From the NCBI RefSeq assembly GCF_013044505.1, contig NZ_JABERD010000059.1, forward strand, positions 1-51,133: a stretch of 51,133 nt of DNA, in the 5' to 3' direction. The translations under genes and the position numbers were made by a program. This DNA is from Streptomyces sp. S3(2020). GTDB lineage: Bacteria > Actinomycetota > Actinomycetes > Streptomycetales > Streptomycetaceae. Below the pieces are notes generated by a model. That model searched no databases. It saw nothing but the letters and a program-made list of their open reading frames with translations, and had not been told where the DNA came from. How positions within the stretch are numbered: position 1 is the first letter of the stretch; each line of letters starts with the position of its first letter. This document shows, piece after piece, positions 7,644 to 18,259 of this stretch.

Positions 7644-9383
7644 TCAGCGCTTGCGGCGCCGCCCGCGTCCACCCCGGGCCGCGGGCGGCTGTGTGCCCGC
7701 GGACATCGACTGGGCTCCCGCCGGAGCCGGTCGCCCGCCCACCGGCACCGCCCCGGAGCCCGCGAGCACGGGCCGGTCGGCCGACACCACCAGGGCCGCG
7801 AGGGCGGTCGTCACCGGCACGGACGCGACCAGGCCGATCGAGCCCACCAGCGTGCGCACGATCTCCTCGGCGACGAGCTCGCTGTTGGCGACCGTCCCCA
7901 CACTGCTCTGCGCGATGGAGAAGAGCAGCAGCAGCGGCAGGGCAGCGCCCGCGTAGGCGAGGACCAGCGTGTTGACGACGGACGCGATGTGGTCGCGGCC
8001 GATGCGGATGCCGGCGCGGTACAGGTCACGCCAGCCCATCGAGGGGTTGGCCTCGTGCAGCTCCCAGACCGCCGACGTCTGGGTGACCGTCACATCGTCG
8101 AGGACACCGAGCGAACCGATGATGACGCCGGCGAGCAGCAGACCGCTCATGTCGATCGACGGGTACAGGCCGTGGATCAGGCCGGTGTTGTCGTCCGTGT
8201 TGCCGGTGAGCGCGGCCCAGCCGATGAACAGCGAGCCGAGCACGCCGATCAGCAGCAGCGAGATCAGCGTGCCGAGCACCGCGACGGATGTTCTCGCCGA
8301 CAGTCCGTGGCACAGATACAGGGCGATCAGCATGATGGCGCTCGCCCCGACCACGGCCACGACCAGCGGGTTCGAGCCCTGGAGGATCGCGGGCAGGATG
8401 AAGAAGTTCAGGATCATGAAGCTGATGGCCAGCGCGACCAGCGCCATGACACCCCGCAATCGCCCGACGACCACGACGGCGAGTGCGAAGATCCCGGCGA
8501 GCAGTGCCATGGGGAGCCTGCGGTTCACGTCGGTGACCGAGTACTGCAGGTCCTTCGGGGCGGAGGGCTCGTAGGCGACCACGACCTTCTGGCCCTGGTG
8601 CAACTGCCGTGACTGGTCCGGCTGCACGATCTCGGTGAATGTACGGCCCTTGTCGTCGCCGGTGTCGACGCGGATCGTCGCCTTCTTGCAGTCGCCGTCG
8701 GCCTGCTGCTGGGCGGAGGAGCCCTCGGCGGTGGAGGTGTCGCCGGTCGGGGTCTCGCCCGAGGCGTTCACCGACTTGCAGCTCACGCTCACGACTTTGG
8801 TGACCGTGGCCTGCTGGGTCTGCCGGTCGAAGCCGACGCCGGTGCGCTCATGACCCGGCGCGCCCCCGGGCCACAGCACGGCGAGCCCGACGATCACGGC
8901 GACACCGAAGGGGATGAGGATCGCGGCGATGACCTTGCGCAGGTGCTGGGAGACGGGAGCCGCCGGGCCGTGATTGTGACTGTGGCCGTGCGAGTGACCG
9001 TGTCCACCGCCATCGCCACCGCCCGTGCCGCCGCCACCGGGGCCGGGGCCGGGGCCGTGCCCATGCCCGTGTCCGCCACCGGCGTCGTGATCGTGGCCTC
9101 CGTCGGAACCGGTCCCCTGCTCGAACCGGCCGCCCGATCCGGGACCCTGCCCGAACCCACCGCTCGATCCGGACTGTCCGAACCCGCCACCGCCACCGCC
9201 ACCTGCGCCATGCCCATGCCCGTGCCAGTCGCCGGAGCCCGGGCCTGGGCCGTACCCGGCCCCCTGTCCGCCCGCGGGTCCGGGGCCGGGTCCGGGGCCG
9301 GGTCCGTTGCCGGGTCCGTTTCCGGAGCCGGGCCTGCGCGGAGGCTCGGGCGGTGGGAACGGGGGCTGATGTGTCGTGGTCAC
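7644..9383 (-). CDS. YibE/F family multi-pass membrane protein
   Basis: This 579-residue protein has three parts. Residues 1-150 are extreme low complexity (Gly-Pro repeats, then a Gly-His run such as GGHGHGHG and HGHSHGHSHNHG). A membrane segment follows (IAAILIPFGVAVIVGLAVLW) with an extracytoplasmic beta domain (TVTKVVSVSCKSV). The C-terminal YibE/F domain has at least six membrane helices, including LGVLDDVTVTQTSAVWELHEANP, which is diagnostic. The biochemical function of YibE/F proteins is not established. The histidine-rich leader could bind metal ions, which is an inference. It converges on ssgA and diverges from thiC. Confidence 0.88.
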   Translation of the reverse strand: MTTTHQPPFPPPEPPRRPGSGNGPGNGPGPGPGPGPAGGQGAGYGPGPGSGDWHGHGHGAGGGGGGGFGQSGSSGGFGQGPGSGGRFEQGTGSDGGHDHDAGGGHGHGHGPGPGPGGGGTGGGDGGGHGHSHGHSHNHGPAAPVSQHLRKVIAAILIPFGVAVIVGLAVLWPGGAPGHERTGVGFDRQTQQATVTKVVSVSCKSVNASGETPTGDTSTAEGSSAQQQADGDCKKATIRVDTGDDKGRTFTEIVQPDQSRQLHQGQKVVVAYEPSAPKDLQYSVTDVNRRLPMALLAGIFALAVVVVGRLRGVMALVALAISFMILNFFILPAILQGSNPLVVAVVGASAIMLIALYLCHGLSARTSVAVLGTLISLLLIGVLGSLFIGWAALTGNTDDNTGLIHGLYPSIDMSGLLLAGVIIGSLGVLDDVTVTQTSAVWELHEANPSMGWRDLYRAGIRIGRDHIASVVNTLVLAYAGAALPLLLLFSIAQSSVGTVANSELVAEEIVRTLVGSIGLVASVPVTTALAALVVSADRPVLAGSGAVPVGGRPAPAGAQSMSAGTQPPAARGGRGRRRKR

Positions 9384-9462
9384 CGACCGATCATCGCAAG
9401 AACGAAAGGGGCCCTCTGTTCACCGCGCCCGAATTGACGCTAGCGTGGGGGCACCTTTGTAC

Positions 9463-9630
9463 ACGCGGGAGCTCGGAGCACCGGGCTGAGAGGGCGCTGA
9501 CCTCCGTCCCAGCGATGTTTCACGTGGAACATCGTCACCAGCGAGTGACGTTCCACACGAAACGTCGGCAGACGGAAGCCGCTGCGTCGACCGCCGAACC
9601 TGTTACCGGGTAATGCCGGCGTAGGGAGTA
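9463..9630 (+). promoter_or_regulatory. TPP (THI-box) riboswitch of thiC
   Basis: Conserved THI-box parts are present: GGGAGCTCGGAGCACCGGGCTGAGA at the 5' side (the GCTGAGA helix-junction signature is at 9484-9490) and CCGAACCTGTTACCGGGTAATGCCGGCGTAGGGAG at the 3' side (9592-9628). The two halves are separated by an enlarged P3 arm of about 100 bases with two internal hairpins, one of which is a parS site. The GGGAG at the 3' end of the aptamer is also the likely thiC ribosome-binding site 8 bases before the ATG. Ligand binding would therefore block translation initiation directly. Confidence 0.93.
9516..9531. promoter_or_regulatory. parS site inside the TPP riboswitch
   Basis: TGTTTCACGTGGAACA is, on the complementary strand, TGTTCCACGTGAAACA, an exact match to the B. 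subtilis-type parS sequence. It lies within the variable P3 arm of the thiC riboswitch and would form its own RNA hairpin (9513-9534) in the transcript. Confidence 0.8.
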
Positions 9631-9636
9631 GGTCTC

Positions 9637-11451
<1,815 letters not shown>

Positions 11452-11482
11452 GCGGAGGCACGCTGGGGGCGGCGTGGGTCGT

Positions 11483-11512
11483 CCGGTTGTCCGTCAGGCG
11501 CCGGACAACCGG
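11483..11512 (+). terminator. thiC terminator hairpin
   Basis: An 11-bp perfect stem (CCGGTTGTCCG and its complement) with an 8-base loop lies 31 bases after the thiC stop. The gene beyond it is on the opposite strand, so it may serve both. Confidence 0.7.
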
Positions 11513-11565
11513 CTTGCGCGCCCCCGAAAGCGGGTTTCCCCGCGGTGAGGGGCGCAAGCCGGGGG

Positions 11566-12426
11566 CTACTCCGGCTGGTGCTCCGGGCCGCCGAAGTCCG
11601 GGCTGGTGTAGTCCGGGCTCGTGAAGCTGGGCCGGGGGCCGGCGGGGCCGTCGTCCGGGCTGCTGAAGCCCGGACGGCCGTAGCCGAGGTTCGGCATGCG
11701 GCTGGTCGGCGCGGGCGGTGCGGGGCGGTGCAGGGCGGCCGCCGTGCCGGGGTCGGCCAGCGCGTCCCGAAGGAACGGCAGGACACCCCGCTCCAGCAGG
11801 GCCTCGCGCCAGGCTTCCCTGGCCCGGGCCACCTCCCCGCTCAGCTCGCCGTACGGCCCCGTGTCGAGCGAGGGCCGGTTGCGCAGGGCGGTGAGCAGAA
11901 GGCCGACCGCGGCGACCAGGATCGCCAGCGCGGTCACCGCGCCGAACACCCAACCGGTGGTCAGCATGGTCTGGGCGAACGCCGGCTGCGGGTCGAGCAT
12001 CTTCAGGATGTACCCGACCAGCAGGAAGATCGCCGCGGCGGTTCCGGCGAGGACGGGGGCCAGGACCGCGACGACGGCGACGGCGCCCGCGCCGGCGGTC
12101 TCGGCGACCTCTCCCATGGTGGCGGCGAGCCCCACCGTGCCCGCGCCCGGCTCCGCGGAGCCGGTTTCACGGACGGACGACGGGGTGGACGGCGCCGGCT
12201 GGCGCAGTTCCTCGCGGACCTTCACGTAGTGCTGGTACTCGGTCGCCGCGGCCGCCGTGATGATCGCGGTGGCGTTGAGCGCCATGGTGCGCAGCTGTTC
12301 GGGATTGAGCCGCTGCCCCACAGCGGCCAGTTCCGGGCGGTGTGGGGCAGAGCGCAGCGCCTCATCGAGGATCCGCTCGTACTCCTGGCGGTCCTCGATC
12401 AGCAGGTGCTGCGGAACGCTGTTCAT
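11566..12426 (-). CDS. Uncharacterised two-membrane-helix protein
   Basis: I do not recognise a named family for this protein of about 286 residues. The N-terminal part is helical and charged (IEDRQEYERILDEALRSAPHRPELAAVGQRLN). Two long hydrophobic segments follow, separated by a short loop: GAVAVVAVLAPVLAGTAAAIFL with VGYIL, and WVFGAVTALAILVAAVGLLLTAL. A helical charged stretch (EVARAREAWREALLERGVLPFLRDAL) comes next, and then a Pro/Ser/Asp-rich tail with repeated SPD units (FSSPD, FTSPDY, TSPDFGG). The ATG at 12426 is preferred because a GGGG stretch lies 7-10 bases upstream; another ATG is two codons earlier. The layout suggests a membrane-anchored protein with a disordered cytoplasmic tail. 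Confidence 0.7.
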   Translation of the reverse strand: MNSVPQHLLIEDRQEYERILDEALRSAPHRPELAAVGQRLNPEQLRTMALNATAIITAAAATEYQHYVKVREELRQPAPSTPSSVRETGSAEPGAGTVGLAATMGEVAETAGAGAVAVVAVLAPVLAGTAAAIFLLVGYILKMLDPQPAFAQTMLTTGWVFGAVTALAILVAAVGLLLTALRNRPSLDTGPYGELSGEVARAREAWREALLERGVLPFLRDALADPGTAAALHRPAPPAPTSRMPNLGYGRPGFSSPDDGPAGPRPSFTSPDYTSPDFGGPEHQPE

Positions 12427-12625
12427 GTGCATCCCCCGATGCTCCGTAGGGCTTGGGGCTCGCATGACTGTGAGCCGTCGGGCAGAAACGGAGGGGAGCC
12501 TGCTACGGATAAGCCGATGGTAGAGCGGTGACGGCACACGGTGACAGGGGGTTTCCAGAAATTGGGCCCTGGCCTGCGCCGTTTCTGCTCGGTCCGGCAT
12601 AAGGGGTCAACTGCCCCGTGAACGT

Positions 12626-13696
12626 TCAGATATCCAGGGGAAGTTGCTGGACCAGCAGTTTTCCGGCCATGGTCACCCCGCCGTCCATCGCGATGGCCAG
12701 CCCTTCGGCGTAGACGTGCGGCCCTTCGACCAGAGGACCCGAGGAGTCCTCGCCGTCCTCCGAGCCGACCTCGCCCAGCAGGTAGGGGATCGGGCTGTGA
12801 CCGTGAACGATCCGGGTGCCGCCGTACACGTCGAGCAGCGAACGCACATGGTCGGCACCGCCTTCGTCGCGGAAGGAGAAGCGCTTGGTGAACTTGCGGA
12901 ACAGATCCCACACCTCGTCCGCGTCATTGCGCGTGATCGTTTCGCGGACGGTGTCGTTGACCGCCTCGATCGAGTCGCCGTAGTCGAGGTAGGCGGTGGT
13001 GTCCGAGTGGACGAGCAGGTGCCCGTCGACCTCCTCCATGGCGTCGAGGCGGGCCATCCACTGGAGGTGGTGGTCCTGGAGACGGTCCATGTCGGTCTTC
13101 TGCCCGCCGTTGAGCAGCCAGGCCGCCTGGAAGGTGGCGGTGCCCGCGCCGGAGTTGACGGGGGTGTCGCCGAACCGCTTGGCGCCGAGCAGCAGCAGCT
13201 CGTGGTTGCCCATGAGGGCCTTGCAGTAGCCGCCGGCCGCGGCGGCCTCGGCGGACAGTCGCATCACGAGGTCGATGACGCCGATGCCGTCCGGGCCGCG
13301 GTCGGTGAAGTCGCCGAGGAACCACAGGCGGGCGGTGCCCGCGCACCAGTTGCCCGCGGCGTCGACGAGACCCTTCTCCTGGAGCGCCGCCACCAGCTCG
13401 TCGAGATAGCCGTGGACGTCACCGACGACGAACAGCGCGCCCGGACCGACGACGGCCCGCGGGACCGCCGCGGGGTCGACGGCCACCTGAAGCGTGTCAC
13501 CCCGGTTGACGACCGGCAGATTGCGCTCGGTGGGCGTGTACCCCTCCGGGTAGTCCGCCTCGTGCGCCGGTACGACGTCGCCGGGGTGCGCACTGTGGCC
13601 GTACGGACCGGTCTCGTGGACGTACGCGGGTACCCGGAAGTCGCGCAACGTCGCCGTCCGCTCCGTCTCGGGTCCCTGACCGGCCCCCTGAGTCAT
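12626..13696 (-). CDS. Calcineurin-like / PPP-type metallophosphatase
   Basis: This 356-residue protein carries all the PPP metallophosphoesterase motifs: GDVHGYLDEL, GDFTDRGPDG, GNHELLLLG and VHGHSPIPY. The Asp, His and Asn ligands of the di-metal centre are intact. It is probably a cytoplasmic serine/threonine protein phosphatase or a diadenosine-tetraphosphate-hydrolase-type enzyme; the motifs do not decide which. The N-terminal 80 residues are an additional segment without recognisable motifs. It stands alone on the minus strand, with about 200 bases before the LacI gene. Confidence 0.87.
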   Translation of the reverse strand: MTQGAGQGPETERTATLRDFRVPAYVHETGPYGHSAHPGDVVPAHEADYPEGYTPTERNLPVVNRGDTLQVAVDPAAVPRAVVGPGALFVVGDVHGYLDELVAALQEKGLVDAAGNWCAGTARLWFLGDFTDRGPDGIGVIDLVMRLSAEAAAAGGYCKALMGNHELLLLGAKRFGDTPVNSGAGTATFQAAWLLNGGQKTDMDRLQDHHLQWMARLDAMEEVDGHLLVHSDTTAYLDYGDSIEAVNDTVRETITRNDADEVWDLFRKFTKRFSFRDEGGADHVRSLLDVYGGTRIVHGHSPIPYLLGEVGSEDGEDSSGPLVEGPHVYAEGLAIAMDGGVTMAGKLLVQQLPLDI

Positions 13697-13897
13697 CAGA
13701 CCCCTCCACCATCACGCCGCATCTGCACCGCTTCGGACTGCCTGGTCGCAGCGGCCCGCGGTGTCGTGGGCCCATCATAGGAATGCGGATCGCGCCATGT
13801 GATGACCCAGGGGTGGTGAATCGGAGCAAGACTCCTGTTCACCGCGGCTTTCGCCCCGATTGGGCAGGGCCTGTGCCGCCTGCTGACGGCCCTCGCC

Positions 13898-15010
13898 CTA
13901 CTCCTCCTCGGGTGACCGGGGCGGACTGACGGTCGTCCGGGGAGGACGCCGCTCGGACGAGGTGCGCACGATCAACTCCGTCGGTATCACCTGCTCGACC
14001 GGTTGGTCCGATTCGACCCCCTCGATGGCGTCGATGAGGAGCTGGACCACGGCCGTGCCGATGCGCCGGGGCTTCAGCGAGAGCGTGGTGATGGGCGGTT
14101 CGGTGCTCGCGTAGACGGTGGACTCGCTGCAGCAGACCAGAAGCAGATCGTCCGGTACCCGCAGTCCGTAGCGGCGGGCGGCGGCGAGCAGGTCGGTGCC
14201 GTTCGGGTCGAACAGCCCGTAGACCGCGTCGGGGCGGTCCGGCCGGGCCAGCAGCCGGTCGGCGGCGACGGCGCCCGCGCACGGATCGTGGGCCGGGTAG
14301 GCCTCGTACACCGGATCCTGGCCGACCCGCTCGCACCAGCGCAGATACGCCGTGGTCGACAGATGGGTGTACGTGTCCGTCGACGTCCCCGTCAGCAGGC
14401 CGATGCGGCGGGCGCCGGCGTCGGCCAGGTGGTCGAGGATGCCGAGGACGGCGGCCTCGTGGTCGTTGTCGACCCACGCGGTGACCGGCAGCGAGCCGGC
14501 CGGGCGGCCGTCGGAGACGACCGGTAAACCCTGCCGGACGAGTTCGCTGACCACCGGGTCCTGGTCGGAGGGGTCGATGACGACCGTTCCGTCCAGGGCG
14601 ACGTTGGACCACACGTCGTGGCGCGAGGTCGCGGGGAGGATGACGAGCGCGTAGCCGCGGGCGAGCGCCGCCGAGGTGGCGGCCCGGGCCATCTCGGCGA
14701 AGTACGCGAACTCCGTGAAGGTGAAAGGTTCATCCCCGTACGTCGTCACGGTGAGGCCGATGAGGCCCGACTTTCCGGTACGGAGGGTTCGGGCGGCGGC
14801 CGACGGGCGATAACCCAACCGGTCGGCGACCTCGCGGACATGTCGGCGGGTGGCGTCCGGGAGCCGCCCCTTGCCGTTGAGGGCGTCGGAGACGGTCGTG
14901 ATGGAGACTCCGGCGGCGGCGGCAACGTCTCTGATGCCCGCACGGCCCGGCCGGCTGCCTCGGCGTGAGGTTTCCGCGCGGCTCACCTGGTGCTTCCCTG
15001 CTGCTGTCAT
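13898..15010 (-). CDS. LacI family transcriptional regulator
   Basis: The N-terminal LacI helix-turn-helix is clear at about residues 25-80: IRDVAAAAGVSITTVSDAL, then NGKGRLPDATRRHVREVADRLGY with the hinge helix PSAAARTLRTG. The periplasmic-binding-protein-like effector domain follows (GLIGLTVTTYGDE, VIDPSDQDPVV, GARRIGLLTG). It ends with a Pro/Arg-rich tail. ATG 15010 gives MTAAGKHQ; no strong ribosome-binding site precedes it. A LacI regulator just upstream of hisC is conserved in S. coelicolor as I recall. The effector is unknown. Confidence 0.88.
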   Translation of the reverse strand: MTAAGKHQVSRAETSRRGSRPGRAGIRDVAAAAGVSITTVSDALNGKGRLPDATRRHVREVADRLGYRPSAAARTLRTGKSGLIGLTVTTYGDEPFTFTEFAYFAEMARAATSAALARGYALVILPATSRHDVWSNVALDGTVVIDPSDQDPVVSELVRQGLPVVSDGRPAGSLPVTAWVDNDHEAAVLGILDHLADAGARRIGLLTGTSTDTYTHLSTTAYLRWCERVGQDPVYEAYPAHDPCAGAVAADRLLARPDRPDAVYGLFDPNGTDLLAAARRYGLRVPDDLLLVCCSESTVYASTEPPITTLSLKPRRIGTAVVQLLIDAIEGVESDQPVEQVIPTELIVRTSSERRPPRTTVSPPRSPEEE

Positions 15011-15411
15011 GGCGAGCCGATAGTAGGGCTCAGGCGGTGGGGTAGGGCGGGCGCATATGCACGCGTTGACAGGCACGTTTCTGCATGGTCATACCGCGTC
15101 AATCCCCTTTGAATGAAAGGGAGTTGAACGATCCAATGGCACTACGTGACTTGTCGACGCGCATGGGCCTGCCAAGTCGCCGATGTTTCGAAGAGGTCTC
15201 AACTCACCTTCACGGGTGATGCGCGCCACGGCGCGAGCCACCGGCGCATAGATATATGTGAGAGCGCCCTGTGATTCGTCTGTCTTCGTACGGTGATGCC
15301 CCTGATGCCAGTGGGGCTGATGAGGTTTGCGTCCCAGCTGTTCGCAGCGGCGCCGAATCCTCATAAGGTAAGGAGTATTCGAAGCCGGTGGTGGTCACAA
15401 GGAGGACTGCG
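15011..15411. other. Intergenic region between divergent lacI-type gene and hisC
   Basis: There is no gene in these 401 bases. They should hold promoters for both flanking genes. Visible structure includes a small hairpin CCCTTT-GAATG-AAAGGG (15105-15121). There is also a bulged stem with GGCGC/GCGCC arms (15243-15247 and 15264-15268) around an AT-rich core CATAGATATATG, which is a candidate operator. A good ribosome-binding site, AAGGAGG at 15399-15405, belongs to hisC. Confidence 0.5.
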
Positions 15412-16491
15412 GTGAGCGAGACGAGCCCCAAGCTGCGCGCCGAGCTGGAGGGTATCCCCACCTACAAGCCGGGCAAGCCCGCAGCGGCCGGCGGCCCGGT
15501 CGCCTACAAGCTGTCCTCCAACGAGAACCCCTATCCGCCGCTGCCGGGCGTGATGCAGAGCGTCACGGCCGCGGCCTCGTCCTTCAACCGCTACCCGGAC
15601 ATGGCCTGTACAGGCCTGATGAACGAGCTGTCGGACCGCTTCGGCGTCCCGCTCTCCCACCTGGCCACCGGCACCGGCTCGGTCGGCGTCGCCCAGCAGC
15701 TCATCCAGGCGACCTCGGGCCCGGGCGACGAGATCATCTACGCCTGGCGGTCCTTCGAGGCGTACCCGATCATCGCGCAGATCAGCGGAGCGACCTCGGT
15801 GAAGGTCCCGCTGACGCCGGGCGATGTGCACGACCTGGACGCCATGGCCGATGCCTTCACCGACCGGACGCGCCTGATCTTCGTCTGCAACCCCAACAAC
15901 CCCACGGGCACGGTCGTGCGACGGGCCGAGCTGGAGCGCTTCCTCGACCGGGTGCCGGGCGATGTGCTCGTGGTGCTGGACGAGGCGTACCGCGAGTTCG
16001 TCCGGGATCCCGAGGTGCCGGACGGCGTCGAGCTGTACCGCGACCGGCCGAACGTCTGCGTCCTGCGGACCTTCTCCAAGGCGTACGGTCTCGCCGGTCT
16101 GCGTGTCGGGTTCGCGATCGCCCACGAGCCGGTGGCGGCGGCGCTGCGCAAGACCGCGGTGCCCTTCGGTGTCAGCCAGCTCGCGCAGGACGCGGCGATC
16201 GCCTCGCTGCGTGCCGAGGACGAACTGCTCGGCCGGGTCGGCTCGTTGGTGTGTGAGCGCAACCGCGTGGTCGAAGGGCTGCGGGGCCAGGGCTGGACGG
16301 TGCCCGAGACCCAGGCGAACTTCGTGTGGCTGCGGCTGGGGGAGCGCACGGTGGACTTCGCGGCGGCGTGCGAGGGGCACGGTGTGGTGGTCCGGCCGTT
16401 CCCGGGCGAGGGTGTGCGGGTGACGGTCGGGGAGACCGAGGCCAACGACATCTTCCTGAAGGTGGCGGAGACGTTCCGCAAGGAGCTCTGA
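15412..16491 (+). CDS. hisC: HisC, histidinol-phosphate aminotransferase
   Basis: This 359-residue class-II PLP aminotransferase has the HisC family length. Motifs include YKLSSNENPYPPLPGV, the PLP-contacting CNPNNPTG, DEAYREF, the Schiff-base lysine in RTFSKAYGLAGLRVG, and the C-terminal GVVVRPF with GVRVTVG. It converts imidazole-acetol phosphate to histidinol phosphate in histidine synthesis, and similar enzymes also act on aromatic oxo acids. GTG 15412 is chosen because AAGGAGG lies 6 bases upstream. It is not in a his operon here, so it is probably the second Streptomyces copy that lies near cydA. Confidence 0.9.
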   Translation: MSETSPKLRAELEGIPTYKPGKPAAAGGPVAYKLSSNENPYPPLPGVMQSVTAAASSFNRYPDMACTGLMNELSDRFGVPLSHLATGTGSVGVAQQLIQATSGPGDEIIYAWRSFEAYPIIAQISGATSVKVPLTPGDVHDLDAMADAFTDRTRLIFVCNPNNPTGTVVRRAELERFLDRVPGDVLVVLDEAYREFVRDPEVPDGVELYRDRPNVCVLRTFSKAYGLAGLRVGFAIAHEPVAAALRKTAVPFGVSQLAQDAAIASLRAEDELLGRVGSLVCERNRVVEGLRGQGWTVPETQANFVWLRLGERTVDFAAACEGHGVVVRPFPGEGVRVTVGETEANDIFLKVAETFRKEL

Positions 16492-16512
16492 AGCTTCGCG
16501 GGAGACATGCCG

Positions 16513-16553
16513 CACGGCGGCCGCTTCAACAAGATGTCGAAGCGGCCGCCGTG
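16513..16553 (+). terminator. hisC terminator hairpin
   Basis: A 15-bp perfect stem (16513-16527 with 16539-16553, core CGGCGGCCGCTTC) and an 11-base loop start 22 bases after the hisC stop. It insulates the cyd promoter region. Confidence 0.8.
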
Positions 16554-16602
16554 TGCGTTTACGTGACACAGGAGACACGACCCCCCTGCCGTTTGTCGAA
16601 AA

Positions 16603-16619
16603 CCAGTACGTCATACTGG
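16603..16619. promoter_or_regulatory. Inverted repeat upstream of the Rex operator
   Basis: CCAGTA-CGTCA-TACTGG is a perfect 6-bp inverted repeat with a 5-base spacer, ending 10 bases before the Rex operator. It could be the binding site of a second regulator or overlap the promoter. No factor can be named. Confidence 0.4.
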
Positions 16620-16628
16620 GCTTGTGAA

Positions 16629-16644
16629 TGTGAACGCGTTCACA
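16629..16644. promoter_or_regulatory. Rex operator (ROP) of cydA
   Basis: TGTGAACGCGTTCACA is an exact match to the Streptomyces Rex operator. Rex represses cyd when the NADH/NAD+ ratio is low and leaves DNA when NADH accumulates under oxygen limitation. An extra half site, TTGTGAATG, overlaps on the left (16623-16631). It lies 83 bases before the cydA start. Confidence 0.92.
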
Positions 16645-16726
16645 AGCGTGTCCCGGTTGCTCCAATGATGCGTGTGACATAAGGGGCAAACTGCCGTACT
16701 ACGGCGACCTAAGGAGACCTGACGAC

Positions 16727-18241
16727 GTGGACCTGGCTTTGGCGCCGGAGACACTGGCGCGCTGGCAGTTCGGCATCACCACCGTCTACCACTTCCTCTT
16801 CGTGCCCCTGACGATCTCGCTGGCCGCCCTCACGGCCGGACTGCAGACCGCCTGGGTGCGCACGGAGAAGGAGAAGTACCTCAGGGCGACGAAGTTCTGG
16901 GGCAAGCTCTTCCTGATCAACATCGCGATGGGTGTGGTCACCGGCATCGTGCAGGAGTTCCAGTTCGGTATGAACTGGTCCGACTACTCGCGCTTCGTCG
17001 GTGATGTCTTCGGCGCCCCGCTCGCCTTCGAGGCCCTGATCGCCTTCTTCTTCGAGTCGACGTTCATCGGCCTGTGGATCTTCGGCTGGGACAAGCTGCC
17101 CAAGAAGATCCACCTGGCCTGCATCTGGATGGTCTCGATCGGCACGATCCTGTCGGCGTACTTCATCCTCGCGGCCAACTCGTGGATGCAGCACCCGGTC
17201 GGCTACCGGATCAACGAGGCGAAGGGCAGGGCCGAACTCACCGACTTCTGGCTGGTCCTGACCCAGAACACCGCGCTCGCCCAGGCCTTCCACACTCTCT
17301 CGGCGGCGTTCCTCACCGGCGGCGCCTTCATGGTCGGCATCTCCGCCTTCCATCTGCTGCGCAAGAAGCACATCAGCGACATGAAGACCTCGCTGCGGCT
17401 CGGCCTGGTCACCGTCGTCATCGGCGGCATGCTCACCGCGATCAGCGGCGACACCCTCGGCAAGATCATGTACGAGCAGCAGCCGATGAAGATGGCCGCC
17501 GCCGAGGCGCTGTGGGACGGCGAGAAGCCGGCCCCCTTCTCGATCTTCGCCGTCGGCGACGTCGACAAGGGCCACAACAAGGTCGCCATAGAGATCCCGG
17601 GCCTGCTGTCCTTCCTGGCCAAGGACGACTTCACCTCCTACGTCCCCGGCATCAACGACGTCAACAAGGCCGAGCAGGAGAAGTACGGGCCCGGCGACTA
17701 CCGGCCCAACATCCCCGTCGCCTACTGGGGCTTCCGCTGGATGATCGGCTTCGGCATGACGTCCTTCGCGATCGGCCTGCTCGGACTCTGGCTGACCCGC
17801 AAGAAGTTCCTGCTGCCACAGGCACTGAGGGTCGCCGACGACGAGGTGCCGCATATCGTGCTGCTTCCCAGGGCCAAGAAGTCCCTCGGCCCGAAGCTCA
17901 CCACGTGGTACTGGCGCATCGCCGTCCTCACCATGGGCTTCCCGCTGATCGCCAACTCCTGGGGCTGGATCTTCACCGAGATGGGCCGCCAGCCGTGGGT
18001 CGTCTACGGCGTCCTGCGGACCCGCGACGCGGTCTCCCCCGGTGTCTCCCAGGCCGAGGTCCTCACCTCGATGATCGTCTTCACCTCGCTGTACGCCGTC
18101 CTCGCCGTCGTCGAGGTCAAGCTGCTCGCGAAGTACATCAAGGCCGGCCCGCCCGAACTCACCGAGGCCGACCTCAACCCGCCCACGAAGATCGGCGGCG
18201 ACACACGTGACGCCGACAAGCCGATGGCTTTCTCGTACTAG
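16727..18241 (+). CDS. cydA: CydA, cytochrome bd oxidase subunit I
   Basis: This 504-residue multi-helix membrane protein binds haems b558, b595 and d and reduces oxygen with menaquinol. Key features are the N-terminal ARWQFGITTVYHFLFVPLTI carrying the haem b595 histidine, MGVVTGIVQEFQFGMNWSDYSRFVGDVFG, EALIAFFFESTFIGLWIFGW and the quinol-site motif GRQPW in MGRQPWVVYGVLRT. The GTG start follows an AAGGAGA ribosome-binding site. It is the first gene of cydA-cydB-cydCD, controlled by the Rex operator. Confidence 0.97.
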   Translation: MDLALAPETLARWQFGITTVYHFLFVPLTISLAALTAGLQTAWVRTEKEKYLRATKFWGKLFLINIAMGVVTGIVQEFQFGMNWSDYSRFVGDVFGAPLAFEALIAFFFESTFIGLWIFGWDKLPKKIHLACIWMVSIGTILSAYFILAANSWMQHPVGYRINEAKGRAELTDFWLVLTQNTALAQAFHTLSAAFLTGGAFMVGISAFHLLRKKHISDMKTSLRLGLVTVVIGGMLTAISGDTLGKIMYEQQPMKMAAAEALWDGEKPAPFSIFAVGDVDKGHNKVAIEIPGLLSFLAKDDFTSYVPGINDVNKAEQEKYGPGDYRPNIPVAYWGFRWMIGFGMTSFAIGLLGLWLTRKKFLLPQALRVADDEVPHIVLLPRAKKSLGPKLTTWYWRIAVLTMGFPLIANSWGWIFTEMGRQPWVVYGVLRTRDAVSPGVSQAEVLTSMIVFTSLYAVLAVVEVKLLAKYIKAGPPELTEADLNPPTKIGGDTRDADKPMAFSY

Positions 18242-18259
18242 GCCGAGGGGGATCGAGTC

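Noticed and set aside
9550..9563. GTTCCACACGAAAC as a fifth parS site
   Set aside because: It has three mismatches to the core and lacks the central CACGTG; kept only as part of the riboswitch P3 arm.
15089..15461. Short minus-strand frames upstream of hisC
   Set aside because: They overlap the hisC promoter and start, have no ribosome-binding sites and show no conserved residues.
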